Below, piece after piece: positions 8,115 through 17,947 of a stretch of DNA of 64,000 nt. The stretch comes from Andreprevotia chitinilytica DSM 18519 (GTDB taxonomy: Bacteria > Pseudomonadota > Gammaproteobacteria > Burkholderiales > Chitinibacteraceae), in NCBI RefSeq assembly GCF_000711875.1, contig NZ_JONM01000004.1, forward strand, positions 62,001 to 126,000, written 5' to 3'. Made by a program: the position numbers and the translations under genes. The notes beneath the pieces were generated by a model that did no database searches, had not been told where the DNA came from, and was given only the letters and a program-made list of their open reading frames with translations. Every line of letters starts with the position of its first letter. The first letter of the stretch is position 1.

Positions 8115-10856
8115 TCAAGCCAGCTTGCCGTGGCAAACCTTGAACTTCTTGCCCGAGCCGCATGGGCAAGGATCGTTACGGCCAACGCCGGAGAACTTGA
8201 TCTGAGCACCGCCAGCCTGATTGCTGATGGCAGACAGGGCTTCCTTGATCTTCTCTTCGTCGCCGGTCGCGAGCAGCGCTTGCAGGTCGTCATGATGGAA
8301 TTGCATCGCGTCTTCCGACACCGCTTGTGGCGCAACAGCGTCGACATCGGCTTGGCTGCGTACTTGAATCGTCATCACGATCTGCACCACATCGCGCTTG
8401 ATCGCGGTGAGCAGGCTTTCGAACAGCTCGAAGGCTTCGCGCTTGAATTCCTGCTTCGGGTTCTTCTGTGCGTAACCGCGCAGATGGATACCTTGGCGCA
8501 AATGATCGAGCGCGGACAGATGTTCACGCCAGTGTTGATCCAGATGCTGCAGCAACACGGAGCGTTCGAACTGGCGGAACATTTCCGGGCTGGCTTCGGC
8601 CACCTTGGCGTCGTAAAGGGATTGCGCAGCCTGCTGGATACGCGTCTTGATACCTTCTTCCGACAGGGTGGTATCGGCCTTGAGCCATTCTGCCACCGGC
8701 GCTTCGATGCCATATTCGGCCAGTGCTTTTTCCAGGCCGGGCAGATCCCACTGTTCTTCCATGGCGTGCGGCGGCACGTATTGGTCGAACAGGTCGTTGA
8801 AGAAGCTATCGCGCATCGCAGCGATGGTTTCGGACACATCTTCAGATTCGAGCAATTCGTTGCGCTGGCCGTAGATCGCCTTGCGCTGCTCGTTGGAGAC
8901 ATCATCGTATTCCAGCAGCTGTTTACGCATATCGAAGTTGCGGCCTTCGACCTTGCGCTGGGCGGATTCGATGGCACGGCTGACGATACCGGCTTCGATC
9001 GGCTCGCCTTCCGGCATCTTGAGCTTGTCCATCACGAAAGCGACGCGCTCACCTGCGAAGATACGCAACAACGGGTCTTCCAGGCTCAGGAAGAAGCGGC
9101 TGGAACCCGGGTCACCCTGACGACCGGAACGGCCGCGCAGCTGGTTATCGATCCGGCGTGATTCGTGGCGCTCGGTGCCGACAATGTGCAGGCCGCCCGC
9201 AGCAATGACTTGCTCGTGCACTTTCGACCATTCGGTCTTGAGGGCGGCAATCTTGCTTTGCTTGGTGGCAGCATCGAGTTCTTCATCGGCTTCGATGGCT
9301 TTGATTTCGCGTTCAACGTTACCGCCGAGCACGATGTCAGTACCACGACCGGCCATGTTGGTGGCGATGGTGATCTGGGCCGGGCTGCCAGCTTGGGCAA
9401 CGATGTCCGCTTCGCGGGCGTGTTGCTTGGCGTTGAGGACGTTGTGCTCGATGCCATCCTGCTTGAGCATGCCGGACAGCACTTCGGATTGTTCGATCGA
9501 GGTGGTGCCGACCAGCACCGGCTGGCCGCGTTGGATGCAATCTTTGATGTCGGTGATGATGGCGTTGTATTTCTCGCCTTCGGTCTTGAAGACCTGATCC
9601 TGGCGATCCTGGCGGACCATCGGGCGATTGGTCGGGATGATGACCGTCTCAAGACCGTAGATTTGCTGGAATTCGTAGGCTTCGGTATCGGCCGTACCGG
9701 TCATGCCGGAGAGCTTGCCGTACATGCGGAAGTAGTTCTGCAGCGTGATAGTGGCGAGCGTCTGGTTTTCCTGCATGATCTCGACGCCTTCCTTGGCCTC
9801 GATCGCCTGGTGCAGGCCTTCGGACCAACGACGGCCGGCCATGAGGCGGCCGGTGAATTCGTCGACGATGACGACTTCGCCATCGAGCACCACGTAATGC
9901 TGGTCGCGCAGGAACAGCGAGAACGCACGCAGTGCGGCATACAGGTGATGCATCAGGCTGATGTTGGTGGCGTTGTAGAGGCTGTCGCCTTCCGGCAGCA
10001 GGCCCATTTCGCCCAGGATTGCTTCGACTTTTTCGTGGCCGGATTCGGACAGCAGCACGCTGTTCGCTTTCTCGTCGACCCAGTAATCGCCTTCGCCTTC
10101 TTCGGTTTCTTGCCGAATGAGCTTGGGCGGCACGGTGTTCATGGCCATGTAGAGATCGGTGCTGTCATCGGCCGGGCCGGAGATGATCAGCGGGGTACGT
10201 GCTTCGTCGATAAGGATCGAGTCGACTTCATCGACGATGGCGAACGACAGGCCGCGCTGTACGCATTCACCCTTCGAGAACACCATGTTGTCGCGCAGGT
10301 AGTCGAAGCCGAATTCGTTGTTGGTGCCGTAGGTGATGTCGCAAGCGTAGGCTTGTTGCTTGTCGTCATGCGACATCTGGCCAAGGTTCACACCGCAGGA
10401 CATGCCCAGGAAATTGAACAGCTGCCCCATTACGCTGGCATCACGCTGTGCCAGGTAATCGTTGACGGTAATCACGTGCACACCCTTGCCGGTGATCGCG
10501 TTCAGGTAGGCTGGCAGCGTAGCGACCAGCGTCTTGCCTTCGCCGGTGCGCATTTCGGCAATCTTGCCCTGATGCAGGGTCAGGCCACCGATCAGCTGCA
10601 CATCGAAGTGGCGCATACCCAGGCTGCGCTTGGCACCTTCGCGACAGACGGCGAAGGCTTCCGGCAGGAGCGCATCGAGCGCTTCGCCGCCCTGATAACG
10701 CTGCTTGAATTCATCGGTCTTGGCGCGCAGTTGCTCATCCGAAAGGGCCTGGATTTGCGGTTCCAGCGCATTGATTTTGGTGACAACGGCGCCGTATTGC
10801 TTCAACAGGCGATCATTGCGGCTACCGAAAACTTTCTTGAGCAGATTGGCGATCAT
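8115..10856 (-). CDS. secA: Preprotein translocase ATPase SecA
   Basis: A 913-residue motor ATPase that drives unfolded precursor proteins through the SecYEG channel. The Walker A region MRTGEGKT is at residues ~102-109, the DEVD helicase-type motif begins near ~209, and helicase motif VI with [11 protein letters not shown] lies near ~575. The preprotein cross-linking and helical scaffold domains follow. The C-terminus (~892-913) carries the zinc finger [14 protein letters not shown], which binds SecB and phospholipid. Length and domains are complete. It is the last gene of a leftward pair with an M23 peptidase upstream, a layout common in Betaproteobacteria. Confidence 0.99.
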   Translation of the reverse strand: MIANLLKKVFGSRNDRLLKQYGAVVTKINALEPQIQALSDEQLRAKTDEFKQRYQGGEALDALLPEAFAVCREGAKRSLGMRHFDVQLIGGLTLHQGKIAEMRTGEGKTLVATLPAYLNAITGKGVHVITVNDYLAQRDASVMGQLFNFLGMSCGVNLGQMSHDDKQQAYACDITYGTNNEFGFDYLRDNMVFSKGECVQRGLSFAIVDEVDSILIDEARTPLIISGPADDSTDLYMAMNTVPPKLIRQETEEGEGDYWVDEKANSVLLSESGHEKVEAILGEMGLLPEGDSLYNATNISLMHHLYAALRAFSLFLRDQHYVVLDGEVVIVDEFTGRLMAGRRWSEGLHQAIEAKEGVEIMQENQTLATITLQNYFRMYGKLSGMTGTADTEAYEFQQIYGLETVIIPTNRPMVRQDRQDQVFKTEGEKYNAIITDIKDCIQRGQPVLVGTTSIEQSEVLSGMLKQDGIEHNVLNAKQHAREADIVAQAGSPAQITIATNMAGRGTDIVLGGNVEREIKAIEADEELDAATKQSKIAALKTEWSKVHEQVIAAGGLHIVGTERHESRRIDNQLRGRSGRQGDPGSSRFFLSLEDPLLRIFAGERVAFVMDKLKMPEGEPIEAGIVSRAIESAQRKVEGRNFDMRKQLLEYDDVSNEQRKAIYGQRNELLESEDVSETIAAMRDSFFNDLFDQYVPPHAMEEQWDLPGLEKALAEYGIEAPVAEWLKADTTLSEEGIKTRIQQAAQSLYDAKVAEASPEMFRQFERSVLLQHLDQHWREHLSALDHLRQGIHLRGYAQKNPKQEFKREAFELFESLLTAIKRDVVQIVMTIQVRSQADVDAVAPQAVSEDAMQFHHDDLQALLATGDEEKIKEALSAISNQAGGAQIKFSGVGRNDPCPCGSGKKFKVCHGKLA

Positions 10857-10957
10857 GAGTGCGTTACCAAGGTTTCCCGCGCGCTTGGCGGAGTCTGTTT
10901 GTTATTGGGTGCGTGCATTGTTACAGCAATGGGTTACAGCAAAACTGATTACAACAA

Positions 10958-10990
10958 CGGCGGAAGGTCTCCCTGTCCGCCGCCTGACTA
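10958..10990 (-). terminator. Weak terminator after M23 peptidase gene
   Basis: CGGCGGA pairs with TCCGCCG over an 11-base loop. On the minus strand it is followed by TTGTTGT, a poor T tract. It lies between the peptidase stop and secA, so it may only partly stop transcription. Confidence 0.35.
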
Positions 10991-11056
10991 TTTCATGCAT
11001 CGGCTGCAACCTGATATGGGGACGCAGCCGGGAAATTCCATCACAACCATTCAACT

Positions 11057-11944
11057 TCAATCATTCGACTGGGCATTTGCCAGCACAGGCATATTCGCCG
11101 TGGTAATGAAACGTAGCGGATTCTGCGCCACGCCCTTATAGCGAATCTCGAAATGCAGGTGAGGCCCGGTTGAGCGACCAGTACTGCCAAGTAAAGCCAC
11201 TGGCTGACCGACCTTGATCACGTCGCCTTCGCTCACCAGCAACTTGCTGGAATGTGCGTAGCGGCTCGTCAGGCCATTCCCATGGTCGATCTCGACCATA
11301 TTACCATACTGGGGGTGGAAGGCCGCATAGACCACTGTGCCGGCCGCTGCGGCGTGCACCGGCGTGCCAACCTCGCCGGAAAAGTCGATTCCTTCGTGGA
11401 AAGTCTGGTGCCCGGTGAACGGGTCGATACGCCAGCCGAAGCTTGATGACTGCAATCCGCTGGTCAACGGTGCGTGAGTCGGGAGCTGCAAAGAATCCGG
11501 CCGGAACAACGCAGTTTCAGAGAGGGTGAATTGATCGTAATAAGCACTGGCTTGTTGATCAGCAACCGAAAGCGCGGAAGAAAGTTCATCGACCGAGAGG
11601 GAACGACCGGGATGGAACAAGCCACCCTGTGGCGCAGGCTTGGTGGACAGGAACGGTTTAACATCGATACCGGTTTTTGCACCGACTTGCTGAGCCAGTC
11701 CGTCGATCCGTGCAAGTTTGGCCTGGAGTTGCCCCAGTTTGATAGCCAACGCATCGATATCGATCTGGCGCGGTGATTTGGCGAAGTGCCACAACGGCTG
11801 TACCGGCGTAGCCCCCATCAAACTACCGAGCCCCATGCCGATGGCCAGCAATACCCCGGTGAGCAGCAGTGCGATCGACACCAGGGACTTCGGCCCAAGT
11901 GAGATGGCATTGGTTAGCCGGTTGGAAACGACAATAATGTTCAA
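11057..11944 (-). CDS. M23 family metallopeptidase (LytM type)
   Basis: A 295-residue envelope protein. An N-terminal membrane segment (~residues 18-42) anchors it, a short coiled stretch (~65-90) follows, and the C-terminal ~140 residues form a peptidase M23 domain. The zinc-binding HEGID and HLHFE motifs are both present together with YAHSS, so it should be an active peptidoglycan endopeptidase rather than a degenerate activator. The frame opens with TTG at 11944, preceded by AAGGA; no in-frame ATG lies near. It is divergent from the DUF721 gene with a 27-base gap, and upstream of secA, a conserved betaproteobacterial grouping. Confidence 0.88.
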   Translation of the reverse strand: MNIIVVSNRLTNAISLGPKSLVSIALLLTGVLLAIGMGLGSLMGATPVQPLWHFAKSPRQIDIDALAIKLGQLQAKLARIDGLAQQVGAKTGIDVKPFLSTKPAPQGGLFHPGRSLSVDELSSALSVADQQASAYYDQFTLSETALFRPDSLQLPTHAPLTSGLQSSSFGWRIDPFTGHQTFHEGIDFSGEVGTPVHAAAAGTVVYAAFHPQYGNMVEIDHGNGLTSRYAHSSKLLVSEGDVIKVGQPVALLGSTGRSTGPHLHFEIRYKGVAQNPLRFITTANMPVLANAQSND

Positions 11945-11971
11945 TCTATCTTTTTCCTTATCGACGCCAGC

Positions 11972-12436
11972 ATGAGCAACCGCCCATCCCGCCCCCCTGC
12001 GTACCCTGCCTTTATTGGCAAGGATCGGGAGTTGTTGCGTCTTGTTGCTCGCGTTAATGAGCTCAACCGGTTGCAGGCAGCGGTGCGTGCCGCACTACCG
12101 GTGGAACTTGCGCCCGCCTGCCAAAGCGTGAGTTGGGCAGGCAGCGAACTGTTGATCGGTGTGACTTCATCAGCCGCAGCGGCGCGCATACGACTGTCAG
12201 CACCCCGGATGTTGGAGAAACTGGTGGAGGCTGGCTGGCAAATTACCGGAATTACGCCGAGGGTGCAAGTCGCCCTGCAAGTCGAAAAGTCTCGTAAGAC
12301 CAAGGACTTGCATCTCTCCGACGCCGCGTTTTCTGCGTTGGGGGAACTGGCGGAAACCGTCGACGATGCCGGTCTGGAGCAGGCTTTGCGCAACCTGCTG
12401 GCGAGTCATGCCGAGCGGATATTGAAGCGGGAGTGA
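11972..12436 (+). CDS. DUF721 (DciA-like) protein
   Basis: A 154-residue protein whose middle part (~30-105) matches the DUF721 domain. In other bacteria members of this family, DciA, act in loading the replicative helicase DnaB. The segment with VSWAGSELLIGVTSSAAAARIR is typical of the domain core. The N-terminus is basic and proline-rich. The gene faces away from the M23 peptidase and secA, as in related genomes. Whether this one acts in replication is inference from the family. A GC-rich imperfect hairpin lies after the stop but lacks a convincing T tract. Confidence 0.75.
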   Translation: MSNRPSRPPAYPAFIGKDRELLRLVARVNELNRLQAAVRAALPVELAPACQSVSWAGSELLIGVTSSAAAARIRLSAPRMLEKLVEAGWQITGITPRVQVALQVEKSRKTKDLHLSDAAFSALGELAETVDDAGLEQALRNLLASHAERILKRE

Positions 12437-12674
12437 TGCGAAAAAAAGAGGCAAAAAAAAACGGGCACCGCAATGGCACCCGTTATCAGGGAGGAGATGA
12501 GCAAAAAATGCGCGTTACATCGCACACGGTGTAGGACGTGGGGACGGATCGAGAGTTCCCAAGTTTTACGTGAAAATTCACTGCGCATATCTGCTCACCA
12601 AACGCATCGCTAACCAGCCCGTCCAACCGCTCGCCATCTATATAATCTGGCCTTTCTTTGCCAGGACGTCGGAC

Positions 12675-13499
12675 ATGGATCTGCTGCTGTTGGTTAAATC
12701 GCTCATCATGGGCGTGGTCGAGGGCGTGACCGAGTTCCTGCCCATTTCCAGCACCGGGCATCTGATTCTCACCGGCGATCTGCTGCACTTTCTCGATAAA
12801 GACAAACGCGACGTCTACGAAATCTTCATCCAGCTCGGTGCGATGCTGGCCGTGGTGTGGGAATACCGCGTCAAGATCGGTGCAACGCTGACCGGGGCCG
12901 TTCGGCCTGGTGCGGCACGCAATCTGTTCTTCGCCATCGTAATTGGCTTCATTCCTGCGGCGGTGATTGGCCTCTTATTTAATAAGATGATCAAAGCGCA
13001 TCTGTTCGCTCCGGTTCCGGTGGCGACAGCGTTCATTGTCGGCGGACTGATCATCCTCTGGGCGGAAAAGCGCCAGCACACAGTACGGGTGCAAGTAGTC
13101 GATGATTTGAGTTTGAAAGATGCGTTGCTGGTTGGCTTTGCGCAGTGTCTGGCGCTGATTCCCGGCACCAGCCGTTCCGGCGCAACCATTATCGGCGGGC
13201 TGTTCCTTGGCCTCTCTCGCAAGGCTGCGACCGAGTTCTCGTTCTTCCTCGGCATTCCGACGCTTGGAGCCGCATCCCTCTATAGCTTGTGGAAACTGCG
13301 GCATGTGCTGAGCGCCAGCGACGCCGGGATTTTCGCCGTGGGCTTCGTGGCGGCCTTTATCAGCGCGTTCTTCGTGGTACGCGGTTTGCTACGCTTTATT
13401 GCCAACCACACCTTCATCGCCTTCGCTTGGTATCGCATCGCGTTTGGCTTGGTGATTCTGGCAACGGCCCATACCGGTATCGTCGACTGGAGCCTCTGA
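12675..13499 (+). CDS. uppP: Undecaprenyl-diphosphatase
   Basis: A 274-residue integral membrane enzyme of the UppP/BacA family that dephosphorylates undecaprenyl diphosphate, recycling the lipid carrier for peptidoglycan and giving bacitracin tolerance. The motif [15 protein letters not shown] is at residues ~15-29 and [10 protein letters not shown] at ~168-177, both catalytic regions. About eight membrane segments are present. The ATG at 12675 is chosen because the family begins there and AGGA lies 8 bases upstream; a TATAAT at 12641-12646 sits upstream of this start but inside any longer frame. A strong bidirectional terminator separates it from the convergent ctaB. Confidence 0.96.
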   Translation: MDLLLLVKSLIMGVVEGVTEFLPISSTGHLILTGDLLHFLDKDKRDVYEIFIQLGAMLAVVWEYRVKIGATLTGAVRPGAARNLFFAIVIGFIPAAVIGLLFNKMIKAHLFAPVPVATAFIVGGLIILWAEKRQHTVRVQVVDDLSLKDALLVGFAQCLALIPGTSRSGATIIGGLFLGLSRKAATEFSFFLGIPTLGAASLYSLWKLRHVLSASDAGIFAVGFVAAFISAFFVVRGLLRFIANHTFIAFAWYRIAFGLVILATAHTGIVDWSL

Positions 13500-13525
13500 A
13501 TACGCATCCAAAATGCGGCCCAAAC

Positions 13526-13555
13526 AAAAACGCCCCGGAACTCGGGGCGCTTTTG
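13526..13555. terminator. Bidirectional terminator between uppP and ctaB
   Basis: CGCCCCG pairs with CGGGGCG around GAACT, with A residues on the left and TTTTGTTT on the right. It serves the convergent uppP and ctaB genes. Confidence 0.85.
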
Positions 13556-13575
13556 TTTCCGGGAGACTTAGCGGG

Positions 13576-14466
13576 TCATACAAACAAGATCAACAAACGA
13601 TCAACCAGCAGTGCCGCGAACAGGTAAGTCAGATAGCGGATCGAGAACAGAAACAGCGCACGGGATGCCTCGTCGCTGTAATTGCGATTCAGCTTCCAGG
13701 CGCGGCTGATAAAGCCGCCATTCAGCCACAGCGCCCCGGCGAGATAGACCCAGCCGGAGCAGCCGATCACGAACGGAATCAAGGTCACCGCGGCCAGCAC
13801 AAAGGTATAGAGCAGGATCGACAGCCGGGTGAACTCGTTGCCATGCGTATTGGGCAGCATCGGCAGGCCCGCCTTGGCGTAATCCAGCTTGCGGTACAAC
13901 GCCAGCGCCCAGAAGTGCGGCGGCGTCCAGGTGTAGATGATCAGGAACAGCACGGTCGCTTCAGCGGTGACATGCCCGCTGGCGGCTGCCCAGCCCAGAA
14001 TCGGCGGCATCGCGCCGGCCGCACCGCCGATCACGATATTTTGCGGCGTAGCAGGCTTGAGCCAGCGCGTGTACACCACGGCGTAGCCAAAGCAGGTCGC
14101 CAGGGTGAGCCACATCGCGAGCGGGTTGGCGAACTCCAGTAGCAGCCAGGTTCCCGACAGCGTCAGCAGCCCGGCATAGGCCGCTGCGCCCGGCACACCC
14201 ACCGCGCCACGCACCAGCGGACGGGATTGGGTCCGGCGCATGTTCGCGTCGCGATCCCGTTCGAACAGGCAATTCATCGCTGCCGCGCCCATGGCGATCA
14301 AGCCAATGCCGACCAGCGCGAGTCCGAGCTGCGGCAAATCCGCCCAACGAGGTTGTGCCATGGCCGCGCCGACTGCCGCGCAAAAAACGATCAACGAGAC
14401 AACGCGCGGCTTGCCGAGCGCCCAGAGATCAGCGAGCGAACGAGTATTGAGCGTGAGACTGAGCAT
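13576..14466 (-). CDS. ctaB: Heme O synthase (protoheme IX farnesyltransferase)
   Basis: A 296-residue polytopic prenyltransferase that adds a farnesyl group to heme B to make heme O, the first step to heme A for the aa3 oxidases. The signature ALGKPRVVSLIVF lies at ~17-29 and the aspartate-rich NCLFERDRDANMRRT at ~65-79, with a second conserved region YTWTPPHFWALAL near ~178-190. Nine or so membrane segments are present. The ATG at 14466 matches the family N-terminus; the longer open frame upstream lies inside ctaA. It overlaps the end of ctaA by 38 bases, so the two are co-transcribed and last in the operon. Confidence 0.95.
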   Translation of the reverse strand: MLSLTLNTRSLADLWALGKPRVVSLIVFCAAVGAAMAQPRWADLPQLGLALVGIGLIAMGAAAMNCLFERDRDANMRRTQSRPLVRGAVGVPGAAAYAGLLTLSGTWLLLEFANPLAMWLTLATCFGYAVVYTRWLKPATPQNIVIGGAAGAMPPILGWAAASGHVTAEATVLFLIIYTWTPPHFWALALYRKLDYAKAGLPMLPNTHGNEFTRLSILLYTFVLAAVTLIPFVIGCSGWVYLAGALWLNGGFISRAWKLNRNYSDEASRALFLFSIRYLTYLFAALLVDRLLILFV

Positions 14467-15427
14467 CGGTGTTCTCCGAGCGGGTTGAGGCAAGCAAAGC
14501 GGTGAGAAGGACAACCAGCAGGCCAGCGCCGCCGTTGTGGGCGACGGCAGCAGGCAGCGGAAGACTATAAACAGCGTTGACGATGCCCAGCGTGAGCTGG
14601 ACGACCAAGGCCAGACCAAGCAACTTGGCCCAGCGCGGTTGAATGCGGCGCAGACGCCACGCCAGACCACCCACGACTGCCAGCACCACCAGTGCACCGA
14701 GCCGATGCAGCCAGTGAATCGCGGCCAGATGATCGATGGTCAGCGGCGCACCAGAAGCGGTGAGGCCCAGTTGCCGGTCTGGGTGCAGTGCATCCAGCAA
14801 ACCGGGCGGTGGCGCGAAACTGCCACGGCAAGCCGGGAAGCCGTCACAGGCCAATCCGGCGTAATTACTACTCACCCAACCGCCCAGCACGATCTGCGCA
14901 ATCACAACCACCAACGCCAGCCAAACCCAGCTACGGCCGGAAAGCGCCTGTTGCGACAAACTGGCCCGGCTGGCGATCAGCGTGATCGTCGCCAGCAGCG
15001 TCAATCCGCCGATCAAATGCGAAGTGACCACAATGGGCATCAGCTTGAGCGTCACCGTCCACATGCCGAGCAATGCCTGGAACACGATCACCGCGACCGG
15101 CGCGAGCAGCATCGGCACGTTTACGTTCAACTCGCGGCGATGGCGGGCGGTCAGGATCAATGCCGCCAGCAGCAGCAGCGACAACCCGCCAACGCAATAA
15201 CGATGCACCATCTCTTTCCAACCCTTGGCTGGATCGACTTCCCCGCCAAAGTGTTTTTCGGCGTGGGCGATTTCGTGCTGTTGTTCCGGCGGCGTAATGC
15301 GGCCATAGCAACCCGGCCAATCCGGACAACCAAGGCCGGCGTCAGACAGGCGCACATAAGCGCCCAGCATCGCCAGACAGAAAGTCCACACCACGGTGAA
15401 CCAGAGCAGGATTCGGAGGAACTTCAT
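14429..15427 (-). CDS. ctaA: Heme A synthase (COX15/CtaA)
   Basis: A 332-residue membrane protein converting heme O to heme A for cytochrome oxidase. Eight membrane helices and conserved histidine pairs are visible, including VHRYCVGG and TSHLIGG in the first half and IHWLHRLGAL and VAHNGGA in the second. The paired-cysteine loop (CDGFPAC) in the second half is typical of one CtaA subtype, and the N-terminal loop carries CPDWPGCYG. Length is normal. It starts 7 bases after the preceding gene and overlaps ctaB at its 3' end, so heme A production is coupled to oxidase synthesis. Confidence 0.94.
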   Translation of the reverse strand: MKFLRILLWFTVVWTFCLAMLGAYVRLSDAGLGCPDWPGCYGRITPPEQQHEIAHAEKHFGGEVDPAKGWKEMVHRYCVGGLSLLLLAALILTARHRRELNVNVPMLLAPVAVIVFQALLGMWTVTLKLMPIVVTSHLIGGLTLLATITLIASRASLSQQALSGRSWVWLALVVVIAQIVLGGWVSSNYAGLACDGFPACRGSFAPPPGLLDALHPDRQLGLTASGAPLTIDHLAAIHWLHRLGALVVLAVVGGLAWRLRRIQPRWAKLLGLALVVQLTLGIVNAVYSLPLPAAVAHNGGAGLLVVLLTALLASTRSENTDAQSHAQYSFAR

Positions 15428-15433
15428 AACACT

Positions 15434-15928
15434 TCAACCCAGCCCTTGATTGTTCTTGAGGATTTTGCCGATCTCTTGCAGCACCTTGCGCCGATTGGCA
15501 TCACTGCTCAATTGATCCGGCGCGTAATGCGTCACGGCGTTGCCACGCGGATCGACGAGATACAGCCCCGGCTCGGCCAGATGCGGATTGCCGGGGACCG
15601 CTGTCAACGCAGCGTCATTGCATGCACCGCTGGTGGCGCGCTCGATCCGTTCGGTGTCCTGCCCTTGCGCCAACCGGAGCTGCCGGCTAGCCACCAGCAG
15701 ATCGTTCCAGGCCGCTCCGCAATCATGGCCCACTGCGACCAAGCGCCAGCGCGAGCTGGCCGGTGCAGCCGGTTGCGCCAGCATGCGGCCAAAACTGCGC
15801 CCACCTTCCGGTTGTCCCCAATGGAATACAGCCTGAGCGGCGATGATGGGGAAGGCCGAGAGCGCGATCAGTGCAAGCAGCACGATGCGCCCACGTTTAC
15901 GATTTTTGAGTTTTTGGGATTCATCCAC
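15434..15928 (-). CDS. Small membrane-anchored protein of the oxidase operon
   Basis: A 164-residue protein with one N-terminal membrane segment (~14-36) and a periplasmic domain that looks thioredoxin-like in its layout, but without a CxxC motif. Two isolated cysteines (in GHDCGAAW and SGACNDAA) remain. Genes of this kind are regularly found between surf1 and ctaA in betaproteobacterial oxidase operons and are assumed to help assembly. The stop of SURF1 overlaps its start by 8 bases and ctaA follows at once. The role is inferred from position only; SCO-type metal transfer is one possibility but the canonical copper ligands are not seen. Confidence 0.7.
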   Translation of the reverse strand: MDESQKLKNRKRGRIVLLALIALSAFPIIAAQAVFHWGQPEGGRSFGRMLAQPAAPASSRWRLVAVGHDCGAAWNDLLVASRQLRLAQGQDTERIERATSGACNDAALTAVPGNPHLAEPGLYLVDPRGNAVTHYAPDQLSSDANRRKVLQEIGKILKNNQGLG

Positions 15929-16646
15929 GACGTTGCTCCTTGCGCAGACGGTACATCAGCAGCACGCCACAGATGCTCATGCCCCACCAGGTCAGCATGT
16001 AGCCCACGTGGCGAGCCGGGTTGAAATCGGGTTCCGGCCAGTTACGTGTCAATCCGTCCGCGCTGTCGTCGCTCTGGCGGGCGTAGGCGATGGGCTTGGC
16101 GAGCCCGGTCAATGCTGCGGCGCGTTCGGCCGTCAGGTTCTGCATGCGCCGATGTTCAACTGGCGTGGGGCCAAGTTCCAGAAAACGTGGCCAAGGTTGG
16201 GTTTCAACTTGCGGCAGTGCATTGGGCGCTGACGGCGTATGGCCTTCCGCCAACCAGCCTCGGTTGACCAGCACGATTTCGCCGCTGGCTAGCTGCAAGG
16301 GCGTGACCACTTCCAGCCCCGCCACCCCATCGCGATAACGCGGGGCAAGGTAGAACGTCTGCTGATCCAGCCACCCACCAATCGGCTGGCGACGTTGCCA
16401 ATCCGGGATGCTGCCACCACGCCACGGCTGCGGCGCTTTCTGGTGTTCGGCGTGGTACGCATCGACCAGACGTTGTTTCTGCAAAGCGCGGCAGAGCTGC
16501 CAAGCCCCGAGCCCGATGGTCACCACAATCAGCAGCAGCAACAGAATGGGCTGGCGTGATTTGCCGCGCGAGCCGGCATGCGGGCCGGTAGCCGCTGTGC
16601 TAGCGTATGACGATTCAATGACGTCAGAAGAGGGGGAATCGGACAT
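15921..16646 (-). CDS. SURF1 family oxidase assembly protein
   Basis: A 241-residue SURF1/Shy1 protein that helps insert heme A into subunit I of cytochrome c oxidase. One membrane segment lies near residue 32-50 and a second near the C-terminus (~215-232), with the family motif VLVNRGWL in between. A longer open frame runs upstream, but the ATG at 16646 gives the usual length. This start codon sits on a CATG that also contains the start of the oppositely read DUF2909 gene. It is fourth from last in the leftward oxidase operon. Confidence 0.88.
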   Translation of the reverse strand: MSDSPSSDVIESSYASTAATGPHAGSRGKSRQPILLLLLIVVTIGLGAWQLCRALQKQRLVDAYHAEHQKAPQPWRGGSIPDWQRRQPIGGWLDQQTFYLAPRYRDGVAGLEVVTPLQLASGEIVLVNRGWLAEGHTPSAPNALPQVETQPWPRFLELGPTPVEHRRMQNLTAERAAALTGLAKPIAYARQSDDSADGLTRNWPEPDFNPARHVGYMLTWWGMSICGVLLMYRLRKEQRRG

Positions 16647-16842
16647 GAAACTACTCATTGTGGCCTTGCTGCTCGTGGTGCTTGCGGTGCTGGGTAGCGC
16701 CTTGTTGCAACTTATTCGTGGCCCGTCAGGCTCGCCCAAACTGGTGCGTTCGCTGACTTGGCGGATCGGCCTGTCGATTCTGATTTTCGTCTTGCTGCTG
16801 GTGGCGCGTGGTTTTGGCTGGCTACAGCCGCACGGCATCTAG
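16645..16842 (+). CDS. DUF2909 twin-transmembrane protein
   Basis: A 65-residue protein with two hydrophobic helices (~4-24 and ~42-60) and a short basic loop between them. It matches the small DUF2909 proteins that sit among oxidase genes in Betaproteobacteria. The ribosome site GGGGGA lies 8 bases before the ATG. It is read against the operon, and its start codon overlaps that of SURF1 on the other strand (positions 16644-16647, CATG). Its 3' end faces ctaE with a 56-base gap. The function is unknown; membrane location and link to oxidase are inferred. Confidence 0.8.
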   Translation: MKLLIVALLLVVLAVLGSALLQLIRGPSGSPKLVRSLTWRIGLSILIFVLLLVARGFGWLQPHGI

Positions 16843-16898
16843 TCCATCACACAGGGCGCGGCGGCATTCAGCTCGCTGCGCCCTGCGCGTAACGTCAG

Positions 16899-17765
16899 TT
16901 ACAGCCAGTACACGAACACGAACAGGATCAGCCAGACCACGTCGACGAAGTGCCAATACCACGCGGCCGCTTCGAAACCGAAGTGATGTTCCTTGGTGAA
17001 ATGCCCCTTGAGCGCGCGGCCCAGCATGGTCGACAGCATGATGGTGCCGACCAGCACGTGCATGCCGTGGAAGCCGGTCAGCATGAAAAAGGTCGCGCCA
17101 TAAGCGCCAGAGCCCAGGTTCAGCCCCATCTCAGTCCAGGCGTGGTGATACTCGATCGCCTGGAAAGTCAGGAACAAACAGCCCAGCAGCACGGTAATCG
17201 CCAAGCCCAGCTTGAGCTGACCACGGCGGCCTTCGACCAGACCCCAATGTGCCCAGGTCAGCGTCGCGCCAGACGTCAGCAGGATGGCGGTATTGATTGC
17301 CGGCAAGCCGAACGCTTCCATCGCGGTATAGGCATCGACCTTCGGGCCCGTGGCGGCAGGCCAGACAGCCTGGAAGCTCGACCACAGCAGATCATGCGTA
17401 TCGGAAAAGTAACCGATTTCCGGCACCGAGATCACCCGGGTGTAGAACAACGCGCCAAAGAAGGCGGCGAAGAACATCACCTCGGAAAAAATGAACCAAC
17501 TCATGCCCCAACGCAGCGAGTGATCCACTTGCAAGCCGTAATCGCCGGCCTGTGCTTCCTTGATCACATCGCCGAACCAACCGACGATCATCCACAACAG
17601 GATGGCGAAGCCGGCAATCAGCAACCACTTGCCGGCACCGACACTGTTCATGGCAAATGCCGCGCCCATCGCCATGCAGAACAAGGCAATGGAACCGACG
17701 ATGGGCCAGCGCGACGGCGCTGGTACGAAGTAATGGGCGTCATGCACCCCGTTTTCGACATTCAT
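16899..17765 (-). CDS. ctaE: Cytochrome c oxidase subunit III
   Basis: A 288-residue subunit III of the aa3-type oxidase with seven membrane segments. It supports proton uptake and stability of the complex. Family landmarks include WGMSWFIFSEVMFF (~88-101), the glutamate-containing LTFQAIEY region and the C-terminal WYWHFVDVVWL. GGGAGG lies 8 bases before the ATG. It follows the DUF2970 gene by a few bases in the ctaC-ctaD-cox11 order typical of proteobacteria. Confidence 0.96.
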   Translation of the reverse strand: MNVENGVHDAHYFVPAPSRWPIVGSIALFCMAMGAAFAMNSVGAGKWLLIAGFAILLWMIVGWFGDVIKEAQAGDYGLQVDHSLRWGMSWFIFSEVMFFAAFFGALFYTRVISVPEIGYFSDTHDLLWSSFQAVWPAATGPKVDAYTAMEAFGLPAINTAILLTSGATLTWAHWGLVEGRRGQLKLGLAITVLLGCLFLTFQAIEYHHAWTEMGLNLGSGAYGATFFMLTGFHGMHVLVGTIMLSTMLGRALKGHFTKEHHFGFEAAAWYWHFVDVVWLILFVFVYWL

Positions 17766-17767
17766 CT

Positions 17768-17947
17768 TTAGCCTCCCTGGCTGGCGACGAGCGAACGAAC
17801 CAAAAGTAGCACCAGCATTGCAAGCACCAGTGCGCAGATCACCCCGGCCACAATGACCTGGCCGGGTTTTAACTTGTCGGATTCAGCGCCTTTACGGCCC
17901 CGAACCCCGAAAAAAGCAGAAAGCACAGCACGGATGGCGGCCATCAT
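17768..17947 (-). CDS. DUF2970 small membrane protein
   Basis: A 59-residue protein with one C-terminal membrane helix (~34-54) after a basic segment. Such DUF2970 proteins occur between cox11 and ctaE in Betaproteobacteria. The start is taken at 17947, where ATGA overlaps the cox11 stop codon and indicates translational coupling; the longer open frame upstream belongs to the region of cox11. The role is unknown. Confidence 0.8.
   Translation of the reverse strand: MMAAIRAVLSAFFGVRGRKGAESDKLKPGQVIVAGVICALVLAMLVLLLVRSLVASQGG

Noticed and set aside
9165-11141. A 658-codon open frame opposite secA
   Set aside because: It is the antisense of conserved SecA motifs, has no ribosome site and shows no family features; long antisense frames are expected from GC-rich codon bias.
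12454-12487. Terminator after the DUF721 gene
   Set aside because: Only five outer base pairs form and the run of A precedes rather than a T tract following; too weak to list.
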